Assembly: GCA_903870165.1 (NCBI GenBank) | Contig: CAIQBW010000011.1 | Location: forward strand, 1-61,985 | Direction of reading: 5' to 3' | DNA from: an uncultured Methylophilaceae bacterium | GTDB lineage: Bacteria; Pseudomonadota; Gammaproteobacteria; Burkholderiales; Methylophilaceae | Length of the DNA: 61,985 nt | Shown here: positions 1 to 8,752 of the stretch, piece by piece | Layout: each line of letters opens with the position of its first letter | Numbering within the stretch: position 1 is the first letter of the stretch | Program-made: the position numbers and the translations under genes | Notes under the pieces: model-generated | The model's database searches: none | The model's input: the letters and a program-made list of their open reading frames with translations, nothing else | What the model was told of the DNA's origin: nothing

Positions 1-87
1 AATCGTATGGCATAGCTCTATCGTTGTCATATGAACTTCATCTTCAACGATTGATATTTCTGTAATCTGAGTCGTGTTCGTTTGCAT
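1..87 (-). CDS. cbpM: Chaperone modulator CbpM (partial, N-terminus only)
   Basis: Only the first 29 codons are inside the window. The frame opens with ATG at 87-85, two bases after the cbpA stop codon, and reads MQTNTTQITEISIVEDEVHM and onward into a stretch with ELC. A short MerR-like protein directly behind cbpA is expected to be CbpM, the inhibitor and specificity partner of the CbpA co-chaperone. The call rests on position and on the acidic start followed by an I-x-L-C helix. The rest of the gene lies outside, so its integrity cannot be judged. Confidence 0.6.
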   Translation of the reverse strand, partial: MQTNTTQITEISIVEDEVHMTTIELCHTI

Positions 88-89
88 AA

Positions 90-1025
90 CTATCCCTTAA
101 TATCTTTTCTTGGATTGAAATTGAAAGACTTCGCCATAGAACGGTAAGCTTCTTTCTCCGCTTCTGTTTCAGCTGCTGGCGTAACAATAACAATCACAAC
201 GTAAAGATCACCAGGCTCTTTGCCAGGGATGCCACGACCTTTTAGTCGTAATTTACGGCCTGAATTAGAACCTGCTGGAATTTTAAGATCTACTGATCCG
301 CTAGGTGTTAAAACATCAACTTTCTCACCAAGCGCGGCTTCCCAAGGACTAATAGGCAAATCCACATATACATCACGCCCATCTACTCTAAACCTATCAT
401 TAGGTTTAAATGAGACCTCTAGGTACAAATCACCGGATGGTCCTGTCCCAACGCCTGGCGAGCCTTGTCCAGTTAACCTAAGATGTTGTCCAGCATGAAT
501 TCCTTTGGGAATTGTGACATCAAGTTTTCGGTCTTGGATAAACACACGACCTTGTGCATCATAACTTGGTATCTGCAGCGTAATCGTTCTTTTAGCGCCA
601 ATATATGCATCAACAAGATCAATCATGACCTTTGCATGACGATCCTGACCTTTTGCATTCATTGAGGACTGCCGCCTACCCCTTTCCTGACGACCGAACA
701 ACTCTTTAAAGAAAGCACTCTGATCTCCAGCATTCGGATTGAACCCATTACCGCTAAATTCAAATCCAGAATCCCAGTTAGGTGGAGGCGTAAAATCTTG
801 GCCATGTTTAGCTTGAGAGCCTACTTGATCATAAGCAGCTCGCTTCTCTGGGTCCTTTAGCACCGCGTAAGCTTCACCAACTTCTTTGAAACGCTCTTCC
901 GCTTCTGGCTCTTTACTAACATCAGGATGGTATTTTCGAGCTAGCTTACGATAAGCGACTTTAATCTCCTCATCGGCAGCTGTTTTTGCAACCCCCAGCA
1001 CTTCGTAGTAGTCTTTAAATTTCAT
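90..1025 (-). CDS. cbpA: Curved-DNA-binding J-domain co-chaperone CbpA
   Basis: This is a 311-residue DnaJ-class protein. The J domain occupies about residues 5-70, with the catalytic HPD at 33-35 that stimulates DnaK ATPase. A Gly/Phe/Asn-rich linker (about 75-125) and two beta-rich client-binding domains (about 130-300) follow. The CxxCxGxG zinc repeats of DnaJ are absent, which together with length matches CbpA rather than DnaJ. The cbpM frame starts two bases downstream, as in E. coli. The gene lies 91 bases downstream of the PRPP-synthase-like gene on the same strand and may be co-transcribed. Known role of the family: a DnaK partner that also binds curved DNA in stationary phase. Confidence 0.9.
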   Translation of the reverse strand: MKFKDYYEVLGVAKTAADEEIKVAYRKLARKYHPDVSKEPEAEERFKEVGEAYAVLKDPEKRAAYDQVGSQAKHGQDFTPPPNWDSGFEFSGNGFNPNAGDQSAFFKELFGRQERGRRQSSMNAKGQDRHAKVMIDLVDAYIGAKRTITLQIPSYDAQGRVFIQDRKLDVTIPKGIHAGQHLRLTGQGSPGVGTGPSGDLYLEVSFKPNDRFRVDGRDVYVDLPISPWEAALGEKVDVLTPSGSVDLKIPAGSNSGRKLRLKGRGIPGKEPGDLYVVIVIVTPAAETEAEKEAYRSMAKSFNFNPRKDIKG

Positions 1026-1116
1026 AGGGTATGACTTACCTTTTGTGAAAAACTAATTTAGTTCAAGCAAATGATCGAGCATTACTTTCATCTAAACCTT
1101 GAGTTAACCCACTATC

Positions 1117-1992
1117 TCAAATCAATGCTTTTGCAAGCAATGGCAAAATGCTGACAGCATTAGTTGAATGCGCAATGCAGTCTGTACTCCAGATCTTTTT
1201 AACTCCAGCCTTAATAATAATATCTATTGCACCATTATTAAAAAGGGCATGTGTAACTGCAATATCAACAGTCTCTGCACCTGCCTTATATAAAAGTTCG
1301 GCAGCACGGGCCAAAGTATGACCACTACTAGCAATATCATCCAACAAAACAACGTGACGCCCTTTAACCTGTATCAAAGGCAGGATAATGTCTACAGATT
1401 CATCACCTCGTCTAATCTTACGTGCAACAGCGTATTCTAGATGATGAGATTGAGCGGCCTGCGCTACCCATTGTGCAGACTCTTCATCAGGTCCAATTAA
1501 AATTGGATTGAGACGTTGCTGAGTTGCAATTTCGCCCAGTAAGGGAGCTGCGCTCAAAGCCAAAGCATCCTTTACAGGAATCGCTTCCTCGAGTTTTGAG
1601 GTCCGATGCAAATGAGGGTCAAAGGTAACTACCGAATCAAATAAAGAAGCTATTAAATCACCGACAACCCTTTGGCTTACAGCCTCTCCTGGCTCAAATG
1701 CAATATCTTGCCGCATATATGCCAAATAAGGCGCTATCAAAGTAAGGTGTTGTACACCAAGCAACCTCGCGGTTTTCGCCGCCAACAATAGCTCTATGAG
1801 CTTGTCATTTGGGTGATCTAGGCTATGAAATATCAAGGCTCGATGAGGAAGTTCTGGACTAAGTCTAAGCTTTAATTCTCCGTCTGGGAAATCGTGCCTC
1901 GTGATCAATTCCGGACTAAAATTCGCCAACTTAGCTAACTCAAGCGCCAGTTTTCTCTCACGATCAAAATATAGTAAAGCTGCTTTTTGCAT
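1117..1992 (-). CDS. Ribose-phosphate pyrophosphokinase-like (PRPP synthase family) protein
   Basis: The protein has 291 residues, slightly shorter than housekeeping PrsA (about 310-320). It has the two phosphoribosyltransferase-fold halves of PRPP synthases. The RQDIAFEPGEAVS loop near residues 87-99, FDPHLHR, and the PRPP-binding signature VVLLDDIASSGHTL are all visible. Its ATG overlaps the stop of the phosphorylase gene by one base (TAATG), so the two are translationally coupled. This pairing suggests that sugar phosphate released by the phosphorylase is turned into a PRPP-type product. Whether the substrate is ribose-5-phosphate or another pentose phosphate cannot be read from the sequence. 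It is probably a second, specialised paralogue; the housekeeping prs is not in this window. Confidence 0.82.
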   Translation of the reverse strand: MQKAALLYFDRERKLALELAKLANFSPELITRHDFPDGELKLRLSPELPHRALIFHSLDHPNDKLIELLLAAKTARLLGVQHLTLIAPYLAYMRQDIAFEPGEAVSQRVVGDLIASLFDSVVTFDPHLHRTSKLEEAIPVKDALALSAAPLLGEIATQQRLNPILIGPDEESAQWVAQAAQSHHLEYAVARKIRRGDESVDIILPLIQVKGRHVVLLDDIASSGHTLARAAELLYKAGAETVDIAVTHALFNNGAIDIIIKAGVKKIWSTDCIAHSTNAVSILPLLAKALI

Positions 1993-3560
1993 TAGAATTC
2001 CACAAATACATGATGTATGTCTTCAGGGCGACCTATCTTATAGCCACTAGATTTCGCACAAAGTTGGCAAGCAAAATCTAAGTCAGCCTGGATTTCTGAA
2101 TGAATACGGTAAAGCACATCGCCCTCAACAACCTTGTCACCCAATTTATGCAAGAGATCAACACCGGCACTTTGCACTTTAGGCGCGCCAGCCAGACGTG
2201 CAATCCCAGCAATCTGCAAGTTATCAATTTCAGCAACAACACCTGAGGCTATGGACTTCACCTCAAATATAAGTGAACCTAATTTAGGATTTTTATAATC
2301 AAACCCATTGGATCCTTGTGCCTCAATGATAGAGTTCATATAAGTCAATGCTCTGCCTGAATCTAAAATATCTCGTGCAATGGAAAAGCCATCTCCGCCA
2401 CGAACATCTGGATCACACTCTATTAAACGGCCTGCTAGACGCAAGGCTTTCTGACGCAAATCATTAGGTGCTAATGGGTCATTTTCTAACACTTGCATTA
2501 CATCGCGAGCTTCTAATACTGGTCCAATACCAAATCCAATAGGCTGTCGACCGTCCGTAATAATTACATCGAGAGATAAGTTCATCCTTGAAGCCACATA
2601 TTCAAATAAACGGCGTAGATTTTGTGCTTCTTGCATAGAGCGAACTTTAGCAGTTGGGCCAATGGGTATATCTAAAACCAAATGAGTGGAGCCTGCTGCA
2701 ATTTTTTTCGACAAAATAGATGCGACCATCTGCGCAGGAGAATCAAGCGACAATGGCCTCTCAACAGAAATTAAGACATCGTCAGCTGGGGATAAGTCAG
2801 ATGCTCCACCCCAAGCTAAACAACCGTTATTCTTAAGTACAACATCCGTCAACTTTTTAAAGGGAATATCAACGTTTGCCAATACTTCCATTGTGTCAGC
2901 TGTTCCTGCTGGTGAAGTTATAGCTCTAGAGGACGTTTTAGGGCATAACATCCCATGAGCTGCAACAATAGGAACAATCAACATGGATGTACGATTGCCC
3001 GGAATACCTCCAATACAATGCTTATCCACGACTAAAGGTTCTTTCCAATCTAAATGACGACCGCAAGCCACCATTGCTTCAGCTAAAAAATAGACTTCCT
3101 CCCGATCCATTTCACCTCGATTTGTAGCAACCACAAATGCTGTTAATTCAATTTTCGAGTAATGATGCTCTGCAATATCTTTAACAATGTTCCGAAAGTC
3201 AGTTTTATCTAATCGTTCACCATTAATCTTACGAAACAAAGCTTCCATTGATACAGGTGGTTCAGCTTGGCAAACAAAAGCCTCCTTACCACTTTCCATC
3301 CCTAAAATCGCAAATGCATCTTCCGATAAACCTATCTCGTCACAACCAACGATAGATTCATCATCAACAACATTCAATGTGGCAAGAATTTTACAACCAT
3401 TTGCCCTAACTTCTATTTTAGATAGCGCCTGAAATCCCTCTGCACGATAAACAGCGCAATCCCGATGCAAGTAAGCAACGTTCTCACGGTAAGTGTCAAT
3501 CGCAACTCGACGCAACAGTAAGTGCATTGGCTTCTTTTGCTTATCTATTTTATCTGTCAC
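1992..3560 (-). CDS. Thymidine phosphorylase / AMP phosphorylase family protein
   Basis: The 522-residue protein is longer than E. coli DeoA (about 440). An N-terminal beta domain of about 90 residues precedes the phosphorylase core, as in archaeal AMP phosphorylases and the bacterial putative thymidine phosphorylases. The glycine-rich phosphate-binding stretch [14 protein letters not shown] and the following [16 protein letters not shown] match the pyrimidine phosphorylase active site. The C-terminal part has the PYNP-type alpha/beta domain. Phosphorolysis of a nucleoside or nucleotide would give a base and a pentose phosphate. The coupled PRPP-synthase-like gene downstream supports a nucleotide-recycling route. 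The preferred substrate (thymidine, AMP or other NMP) is not determined. Confidence 0.82.
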   Translation of the reverse strand: MTDKIDKQKKPMHLLLRRVAIDTYRENVAYLHRDCAVYRAEGFQALSKIEVRANGCKILATLNVVDDESIVGCDEIGLSEDAFAILGMESGKEAFVCQAEPPVSMEALFRKINGERLDKTDFRNIVKDIAEHHYSKIELTAFVVATNRGEMDREEVYFLAEAMVACGRHLDWKEPLVVDKHCIGGIPGNRTSMLIVPIVAAHGMLCPKTSSRAITSPAGTADTMEVLANVDIPFKKLTDVVLKNNGCLAWGGASDLSPADDVLISVERPLSLDSPAQMVASILSKKIAAGSTHLVLDIPIGPTAKVRSMQEAQNLRRLFEYVASRMNLSLDVIITDGRQPIGFGIGPVLEARDVMQVLENDPLAPNDLRQKALRLAGRLIECDPDVRGGDGFSIARDILDSGRALTYMNSIIEAQGSNGFDYKNPKLGSLIFEVKSIASGVVAEIDNLQIAGIARLAGAPKVQSAGVDLLHKLGDKVVEGDVLYRIHSEIQADLDFACQLCAKSSGYKIGRPEDIHHVFVEF

Positions 3561-3766
3561 TTTTAACTCCTGAATATCATTCCCAGTGTTTTATATCCTA
3601 CACCCAATTCATCTCTAAATTGACAATTCACAACTTTACTTTTTTCCTGATTGTCTGCGATTAAAGCCCACTAAGTTTGGCTATTTTCTATAAATCCATG
3701 CTTATTGTTTTGCGCTGACAAAAGCGGATAATTACCAATATCGACAATTGTTTTGGAAATGCAAAT

Positions 3767-4112
3767 ATGAATTATGAGGTCAGTAAAGAAGCCACTATTA
3801 GACAAACTCTAGAAAAAAGGAGTCAATACGTACAAGGAGTATCGACAGTTCATTGAAAATGACCTATTAATTTTCGTCAATAAAATGGAAGCAATCTATA
3901 GGCATGTTCACCTTAGAATTTATTTTGAAACAGAACTCAATCTTGTGAATTAGCCTTATATTAAGCTTATTTGTTGTAACGAAAATAATGCAGAAGAGAT
4001 TTGTATTTATCTAATTACAATAGCTGGCAAATACAAGGTAGGTAGTGACGGTGTCACAGTGAAAAGTAACCAAGAGGCAATCAATGAATTAGAGCGATTG
4101 ATAGCTATATAG
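3767..4112 (+). pseudogene. Possible decayed reading frames in the gap before mgtA
   Basis: The 704-base gap 3561-4264 has no intact gene. Three stretches look protein-like in different frames: 3767-3856 (ATG, 29 codons), a frame ending at the TAG at 3951-3953 (contains YKEYRQFIENDLLIFVNKME), and a frame ending at the TAG at 4110-4112 (contains GKYKVGSDGVTVKSNQEA). They are separated by stops and frame changes, as in a gene broken by several mutations. I recognise no family. The alternative is chance open frames in AT-rich DNA. Confidence 0.3.
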
Positions 4113-4264
4113 GTTGGACAAAATAATAAAATGAGGCTTTTCCTCTATTGTTAGTTAGTTCCAACCTTACTCTTCAATCGTGGTAGTGAACCAGACACTA
4201 AAGAAAGTAGTTTTTATTTGAAATATGCGTTTAGTTTTTTTATTCGCTCTTAAAGAGATTTGAC

Positions 4265-6844
4265 ATGTTAGATCACACACAAGACATCTCTGAAATAAAA
4301 AGATTGTCAGGCTTATCTACTGATAACTTGTTAAAAGAATTAACAACATCGTTAGATGGCCTCCAAGAGAAGGTAGCAAAAAAGAAGCTAGCCTTGTTTG
4401 GTGCCAATAGTTTTGAGGTAACAAAAAAAACACATCCTTTATTACAGTACCTCAAAACATTTTTATCGCCGCTGCCGATTATGCTGATTTGCTTATCGGC
4501 TATTTCATTCATCACTGGTGAAAAAAATGGCGCGCTCGTCATCTCAATGATGGTGTTCTTATCGACTTCATTGGCTTTTTTTCAAGAATATCGATCTAAC
4601 AAAGCTGCAGAAAAATTAAAAGCGCTGGTTGGACTTAAAGTTAGAGTAAGACGATCAGGAAATGAAGTTGAGATCCCACTACATGACGTCGTACCCGGCG
4701 ATGTAGTCATTCTATCTGCAGGTGACTTGATTCCTTCTGATTTAAGACTGATTCACTCAAAAGATCTCTTCATTAATCAATCCTCTTTAACAGGTGAGTC
4801 GATGCCGGTGGAGAAGTTTGATCATATCCCCACCGAGAAAATTAACTCTCCTTTTGATCTTTCCAATATTTGTTTTATGGGTAGCCATGTCGTTTCAGGG
4901 CTCGCTACCGGCGTTGTGGTGCATACTGCAATGAACACTTACTTTGGAAAAATAGCCAAAGAGATCAATACCCAAAGAAAAGTATCCAGCTTTGACAAAG
5001 GCATTCAAAAGTTTATTTGGCTCATGCTGAGAGTAATGTTTGTCATGGTACCTTTGGTATTTCTTATCAATGGTCTAGTGAAGGGCAACTGGATAGAGGC
5101 TCTTCTGTTTGCGAGCGCAGTGGCTGTGGGCTTAACGCCAGAGATGCTGCCACTACTGGTCACCATCAACTTGGCGAAGGGTGGCATTGTGATGTCTCGT
5201 AAAAAAGTCATTGTGAAACACCTTGATGCAATTCAGAACTTAGGTGCCATGAATGTACTCTGTACGGATAAGACTGGCACCCTTACTCAAGATCAAATCA
5301 TTCTTGAAAAACATATTGATGTACTAGGTAATGAAGATGCGCGTGTTTTAGATTACGCCTACTTAAATAGCCATTATCAATCCGGCTTAAAGAATCTACT
5401 CGATGAAGCCGTGCTAAAACATGTCGCGCTTCATGAAAAACTTCATGATAAAAATACCTATCAAAAAATTGACGAGCTACCGTTCGACTTTCAACGCAGA
5501 AGAATGTCTGTGGTGCTGAATAAAAACGACAAGGAAACCCTGCTTATTTGCAAAGGCGCAGTCGAAGAAGTAGCTTCATGCTGTGCTTTTGTGCAAGTTG
5601 GCGACAAACAACTTCCTTTTGATCCGGACAAAATTCACGAACTACAGCCTTTAATTGACCAGTTGAATGGGGACGGATTTCGTGTCATCGCAGTGGCAAT
5701 GAAGGCAATGGCAGCTCATCATACTGCCTATTCAATAAGAGAGGAAACCGATCTCACCCTGCTAGGCTATATCGCATTCCTAGATCCCCCTAAAGAAAGT
5801 GCAAAACCCGCCATTAAGAAGCTTCAGGATGCAGGAGTTCAGATCAAAATACTGACTGGAGATAACGAATTAGTGACCAGGAAAATTTGTAGTCAGGTTG
5901 GCCTCTCCTTCACAACAGTATTAAAAGGATCCCAAGTCGACGACATGAGCGATGAGGAGCTCGGCGATCGTGCACAATACTGTTCCATCTTCGCCAAGCT
6001 CACCCCACAACAGAAATCTAGAGTTATCCAATCCCTTCAGTTAAGGGGGAATGTCGTCGGTTTTATGGGCGATGGCATAAACGATGGGCCTGCCCTCAAA
6101 ACAGCCGATGTAAGCATCTCTGTTGATACAGCCGTTGACATTGCTAAAGAGTCCGCTGATATTATTTTGCTAGAAAAAAGTCTCTTGGTACTTCATGAGG
6201 GAGTGCTGGAGGGCAGACGTGTATTTGGCAACATCATGAAGTACATCAAAATGTCGGCCAGTTCTAATTTTGGTAATATGTTTAGCATGATAGGCGCTAG
6301 TGCTATGCTACCCTTCCTTCCAATGGCACCAGTACAAATTCTCCTTAACAATTTCTTGTACGACTGCTCTCAGACCTCGGTACCTACTGATTTAGTCGAT
6401 GATGAGTATCTCTCAAAGCCAAGGGTTTGGGACATTAACAATATCGCACGATTTATGTTCTTTATTGGCCCCATAAGCTCCATATTTGACTATGCAACAT
6501 TCGGATTAATGTGGTTTGTGATTAAAGCAAACTCAATGGAATTTGTTTCTGTTTTTCAAACTGGCTGGTTTGTTGAGTCACTACTTTCACAAACTCTGAT
6601 TGTCCATATCATTCGAACAGGCAAATTGCCGTTCATTGAGAGTAAGCCCAGTGCAGCATTGTTAGCAACAACCACATCCATTTGCGTTATTGGCGTAGGC
6701 CTTCCATACAGCTCGATCGGCAAGCACTTTGCGATGCAATCACTACCAGCAGCTTACTGGGTTGGTTTGTCTGTGATTTTAATTAGTTATTTTGTATTAA
6801 CGCAATTAATCAAAACTTTCTTTGTAAAACGATTCGGCTTGTAA
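4265..6844 (+). CDS. mgtA: Magnesium-translocating P-type ATPase (MgtA/MgtB type)
   Basis: The 859-residue integral membrane pump has all P-type ATPase landmarks in order: the cation-ATPase N-terminal domain, TGES in the actuator domain, the phosphorylation site DKTGTLT (Asp about 335), the DPPKESA and LTGDNE motifs, the hinge GDGINDGPALK (about 602-612), and a C-terminal bundle of membrane helices. The PIIIB (Mg2+ importer) subclass is indicated by length and by CTDKTGTLTQD followed by LEKH. The start ATG follows AAAGAGATTTGAC, a modest ribosome site. It stands alone on the plus strand. No clear mgtA-type leader or riboswitch was found in the long upstream gap, but I could not fold it. Confidence 0.9.
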   Translation: MLDHTQDISEIKRLSGLSTDNLLKELTTSLDGLQEKVAKKKLALFGANSFEVTKKTHPLLQYLKTFLSPLPIMLICLSAISFITGEKNGALVISMMVFLSTSLAFFQEYRSNKAAEKLKALVGLKVRVRRSGNEVEIPLHDVVPGDVVILSAGDLIPSDLRLIHSKDLFINQSSLTGESMPVEKFDHIPTEKINSPFDLSNICFMGSHVVSGLATGVVVHTAMNTYFGKIAKEINTQRKVSSFDKGIQKFIWLMLRVMFVMVPLVFLINGLVKGNWIEALLFASAVAVGLTPEMLPLLVTINLAKGGIVMSRKKVIVKHLDAIQNLGAMNVLCTDKTGTLTQDQIILEKHIDVLGNEDARVLDYAYLNSHYQSGLKNLLDEAVLKHVALHEKLHDKNTYQKIDELPFDFQRRRMSVVLNKNDKETLLICKGAVEEVASCCAFVQVGDKQLPFDPDKIHELQPLIDQLNGDGFRVIAVAMKAMAAHHTAYSIREETDLTLLGYIAFLDPPKESAKPAIKKLQDAGVQIKILTGDNELVTRKICSQVGLSFTTVLKGSQVDDMSDEELGDRAQYCSIFAKLTPQQKSRVIQSLQLRGNVVGFMGDGINDGPALKTADVSISVDTAVDIAKESADIILLEKSLLVLHEGVLEGRRVFGNIMKYIKMSASSNFGNMFSMIGASAMLPFLPMAPVQILLNNFLYDCSQTSVPTDLVDDEYLSKPRVWDINNIARFMFFIGPISSIFDYATFGLMWFVIKANSMEFVSVFQTGWFVESLLSQTLIVHIIRTGKLPFIESKPSAALLATTTSICVIGVGLPYSSIGKHFAMQSLPAAYWVGLSVILISYFVLTQLIKTFFVKRFGL

Positions 6845-6865
6845 GCCATAACTGGAAGTTAAGAA

Positions 6866-7003
6866 ACGTCTACTAAAGTCGGGGAAGTCCACTGTGCCAA
6901 TGAACAATATTTCTTACTTCATCCTGACTCCCCTGTAACTTGGCGTTCAGAGCAATGTGACGAGATCTTATCTGCAGCAATTGAGCTATGGAATCAATGG
7001 TAG
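6866..7003 (+). pseudogene. Remnant of a coding frame downstream of mgtA
   Basis: A stretch of 45 codons ending in TAG reads VGEVHCANEQYFLLHPDSP followed by VTWRSEQCDEILSAAIELW. It looks like the C-terminal end of a real protein but has no start codon: a TAA stands just upstream at 6860-6862. I do not recognise the family. It is probably the surviving tail of a gene lost at the edge of an insertion, as the palindromes at 7028-7069 and the tRNA fragment at 7191 follow directly. Confidence 0.35.
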
Positions 7004-7027
7004 GTCAGATCGGCTCACCTTCTAGTT

Positions 7028-7069
7028 GTCGTGAATCCCGACGTCGCAAAAAGCGTCAATTCTTTTGAC
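7028..7069. repeat. Two GTC-N9-GAC palindromes outside the tRNA islands
   Basis: GTCGTGAATCCCGAC (7028-7042) and GTCAATTCTTTTGAC (7055-7069) belong to the short palindrome family described for the islands. The same two units, the first inverted with one base changed, occur again at 15760-15774 and 15790-15804. They lie between a plus-strand remnant and a minus-strand gene. The rest of 7070-7280 is AT-rich without a gene. Confidence 0.7.
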
Positions 7070-7190
7070 ACAAACCCCGAATAAAAAGATTAAAATTCTC
7101 TCAAGAAGTTTGTATTTGGTATGTATTGAGATTTTAGGCAATAAAAAAGGAGCTGTTTATTAAACAACTCATTGATTATATTATGTATTT

Positions 7191-7210
7191 TGGTGGGAGA
7201 TGCGAGGATC
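7191..7210 (-). repeat. Fragment of tRNA-Lys 3' end (attachment-site relic)
   Basis: These 20 bases match the 3' terminal 20 bases of tRNA-Lys (8572-8591, including the CCA) at 19 of 20 positions. The rest of the tRNA is absent. Such a fragment is the usual footprint of integration at a tRNA 3' end, so 7211-8571 may be an older insertion bounded by this relic and the intact tRNA. No integrase lies in that interval. Confidence 0.65.
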
Positions 7211-7280
7211 TAAAACTTTTCTAGGAAGCCCCTACGCTAACCTAAACTAGTTTAAGGTTTAAATTTTCTGGCACATGGAT

Positions 7281-7613
7281 CTACTTGCTTTTGCTTTTGC
7301 TTTTGCTTTTGCTTTTGCTTTTGCTTTTGCTTTTGTTTTTGTTTTTCTTGCTCATCTTTTCATTAATCTGAGCAAACTTTAATCGCCACTCTTGAAGTTG
7401 TTCATCTTCTAACTCAAGTTGAATAGCAATTGCCTCGAACTCCGTCAGTTTTTCTTTTTGCAATCTGCCCGGCAATTTTCCAACCATACGTGATAGGACG
7501 TGTTCCTTTTGTTCACTATCAAGTTCTTTAGCTTGTTCAAGATATACATCGCTTGCATTCTTTATGACCACATTCTTCTCCATCGTTATTTTTATAAAAT
7601 TGTGAAGGTGCAT
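7281..7613 (-). CDS. Hypothetical protein with a C-terminal Ser-Lys repeat tail
   Basis: The frame encodes 110 residues. Residues about 11-85 form a charged helical region (LSRMVGKLPGRLQKEKLTEF, then EFEAIAIQLELEDEQLQEWR). The protein ends in an extremely basic tail made of NK/SK dipeptides encoded by a hexanucleotide repeat. The start is uncertain: ATG at 7613 or at 7583 (MEKNVVIKN); neither has a strong ribosome site. The lysine tail suggests nucleic-acid or membrane-surface binding, but this is inference. I do not recognise the family. It is followed on the same strand by no other gene and lies in the segment that may have been inserted at tRNA-Lys. Confidence 0.6.
   Translation of the reverse strand: MHLHNFIKITMEKNVVIKNASDVYLEQAKELDSEQKEHVLSRMVGKLPGRLQKEKLTEFEAIAIQLELEDEQLQEWRLKFAQINEKMSKKNKNKSKSKSKSKSKSKSKSK
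7287..7346 (-). repeat. Hexanucleotide tandem repeat (8 x GCTTTT plus 2 x GTTTTT)
   Basis: On the plus strand, eight perfect copies of GCTTTT run from 7287 to 7334, followed by two GTTTTT units to 7346. It lies inside the coding frame that ends at 7281. As the unit is six bases, slippage adds or removes Ser-Lys pairs without shifting the frame. Confidence 0.95.
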
Positions 7614-7728
7614 ATTAATGACAATTAGAAGAATTAAATGTGAATTATTTGTTAAATATAATCATTGCATTACAAATTAATATTGATTTGATAAATTTCC
7701 CACCCAACAATAAATATTATTAACGGGG

Positions 7729-8235
7729 CTATTGATTGTAGCTCTCAAGTTTACGACTGAGAGTTTCAACAGCTTTCGCTAGAGCTAACAATTCTTTTTC
7801 CCTGAGCATGTCTATCTTTTGATGTAACAGTTCAATTTCTATATCCGACTTAACACTAATCTCAAAGTTGCCTCTTGCTCTTTGACGGTCAATATCAGTT
7901 AAACGATTCTGACTCATCATAATGACAGGAGCGGTATAAGCTGCTTGAAAAGATAATATTAGATTCAGGAAAATAAAGGGGTATGGGTCCCATGGCTTTG
8001 GACCAAAGATTTGGTTGCAAATAATCCAAACAGCAATAAGAATGGTCTGCAAGATAATGAATTGCCAAGACCCCACAGCAATAGCAACTCTATCTGAAAT
8101 CCTCTGACCCAAAGTCAGTTGTGTTGATACGTCTGCAGTAGAGGTATTGTCGGCCTTCAAAGATTGCTGCCTACGCCTACGCTGACGCAATAACTCTAAA
8201 ACTTGCAAATCTTCTTTTGTTGGCTTTGTTACCAT
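7729..8235 (-). CDS. DUF1003 family membrane protein
   Basis: The 168-residue protein has a basic, cytoplasmic-looking N-terminus (about 1-45), then two hydrophobic segments (about 55-75 and 85-110) around the family signature GSWQFIILQTILIAVWI, NLILSFQAAYTAPVIMMSQN. A predicted coiled coil (about 125-165) completes it. These are the marks of DUF1003, an inner-membrane family of unknown function. The ATG at 8235 follows TTAGGAGCTGGAA on the minus strand, a good ribosome site. The gene stands alone. Confidence 0.85.
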   Translation of the reverse strand: MVTKPTKEDLQVLELLRQRRRRQQSLKADNTSTADVSTQLTLGQRISDRVAIAVGSWQFIILQTILIAVWIICNQIFGPKPWDPYPFIFLNLILSFQAAYTAPVIMMSQNRLTDIDRQRARGNFEISVKSDIEIELLHQKIDMLREKELLALAKAVETLSRKLESYNQ

Positions 8236-8382
8236 TTCCAGCTCCTAAGTAAATTGCACTAGTGAGCTTAGTATAGCTTTTACATAAACACCCAACACTT
8301 AACTTCATCAAAAAGAGAAAGACTGTTTTTTACGTTAAAAATCTATATGAGAATAGAGCACCACCTAAAAACATATATTAAA

Positions 8383-8405
8383 GGTGGAGGGTTTCCCCTC
8401 CCACC
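8383..8405. other. GC-rich hairpin in a gene-free stretch
   Basis: The gap 8236-8571 contains no gene. The only clear feature is the imperfect inverted repeat GGTGGAGGG ... CCCTCCCACC (one bulged base, three-base loop). It may terminate the DUF1003 upstream region or tRNA-Lys read-through, but there is no clean T-run on either side. Confidence 0.4.
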
Positions 8406-8571
8406 CGTAAAATTATAAAAGACTAATTTAAAGCTCAGATATTAGAATAGAATTAGGAAATACTCTAAATACGAGCATAACAAAGCAGGAAGCTATGTAG
8501 TCCATATGTAGTCTAACGGCTAAAAATAAAAAGGCTCCCAAGTGAAAATTCCTTGTAATCCTTTTAAATAC

Positions 8572-8647
8572 TGGTGGGAGATGCGAGGGTCGAACTCGCG
8601 ACAAACGGATTAAGAGTCCGCTGCTCTACCAACTGAGCTAATCTCCC
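8572..8647 (-). tRNA. tRNA-Lys(CTT)
   Basis: Read on the minus strand this is a 76-base tRNA with CCA encoded. Acceptor stem GGGAGAT pairs with ATCTCCC, the D stem is GCTC/GAGC, the anticodon loop is CTCTTAA giving anticodon CTT, and the T arm is GCGAG-TTCGACC-CTCGC. It is the intact member of three copies of the 5' half (others at 17329 and 19293) and the target of the islands. Its 3' half is the chromosomal part; its 5' half and promoter seem to have been supplied by an inserted element. Confidence 0.97.
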
Positions 8648-8658
8648 TAAGGGCCGCA

Positions 8659-8687
8659 ATTATCAAGTTAAAGCAGGTTAGTGTCAA
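8659..8687 (-). promoter_or_regulatory. Promoter of tRNA-Lys (copy 1)
   Basis: On the minus strand: -35 TTGACA (8687-8682), a 17-base spacer, and -10 GATAAT (8664-8659), about 12 bases before the tRNA. The same block occurs with the other two tRNA-Lys 5' halves. Confidence 0.85.
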
Positions 8688-8738
8688 CCTGAGAAACAAT
8701 AAACTAAGGTGTATTAAGTAAACTAGGTGCTGACTTAA

Positions 8739-8747
8739 GTGTGGAGT
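8739..8747. repeat. GTGTGGAGT repeat, candidate integrase arm site
   Basis: The nonamer GTGTGGAGT recurs at 17249-17257, 17475-17483, 19216-19224 and 19255-19263, with a variant at 17288-17296. All copies lie within about 140 bases of a tRNA-Lys half, on both sides of the junctions. That distribution fits arm-type binding sites of the island integrase, but is inference. Confidence 0.5.
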
Positions 8748-8752
8748 GATTG

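Noticed and set aside
4113-4264. An Mg2+ riboswitch (M-box) or mgtL-like leader before mgtA
   Set aside because: No recognisable M-box segments, Pro-rich leader peptide or terminator pair were found by eye in the upstream region.
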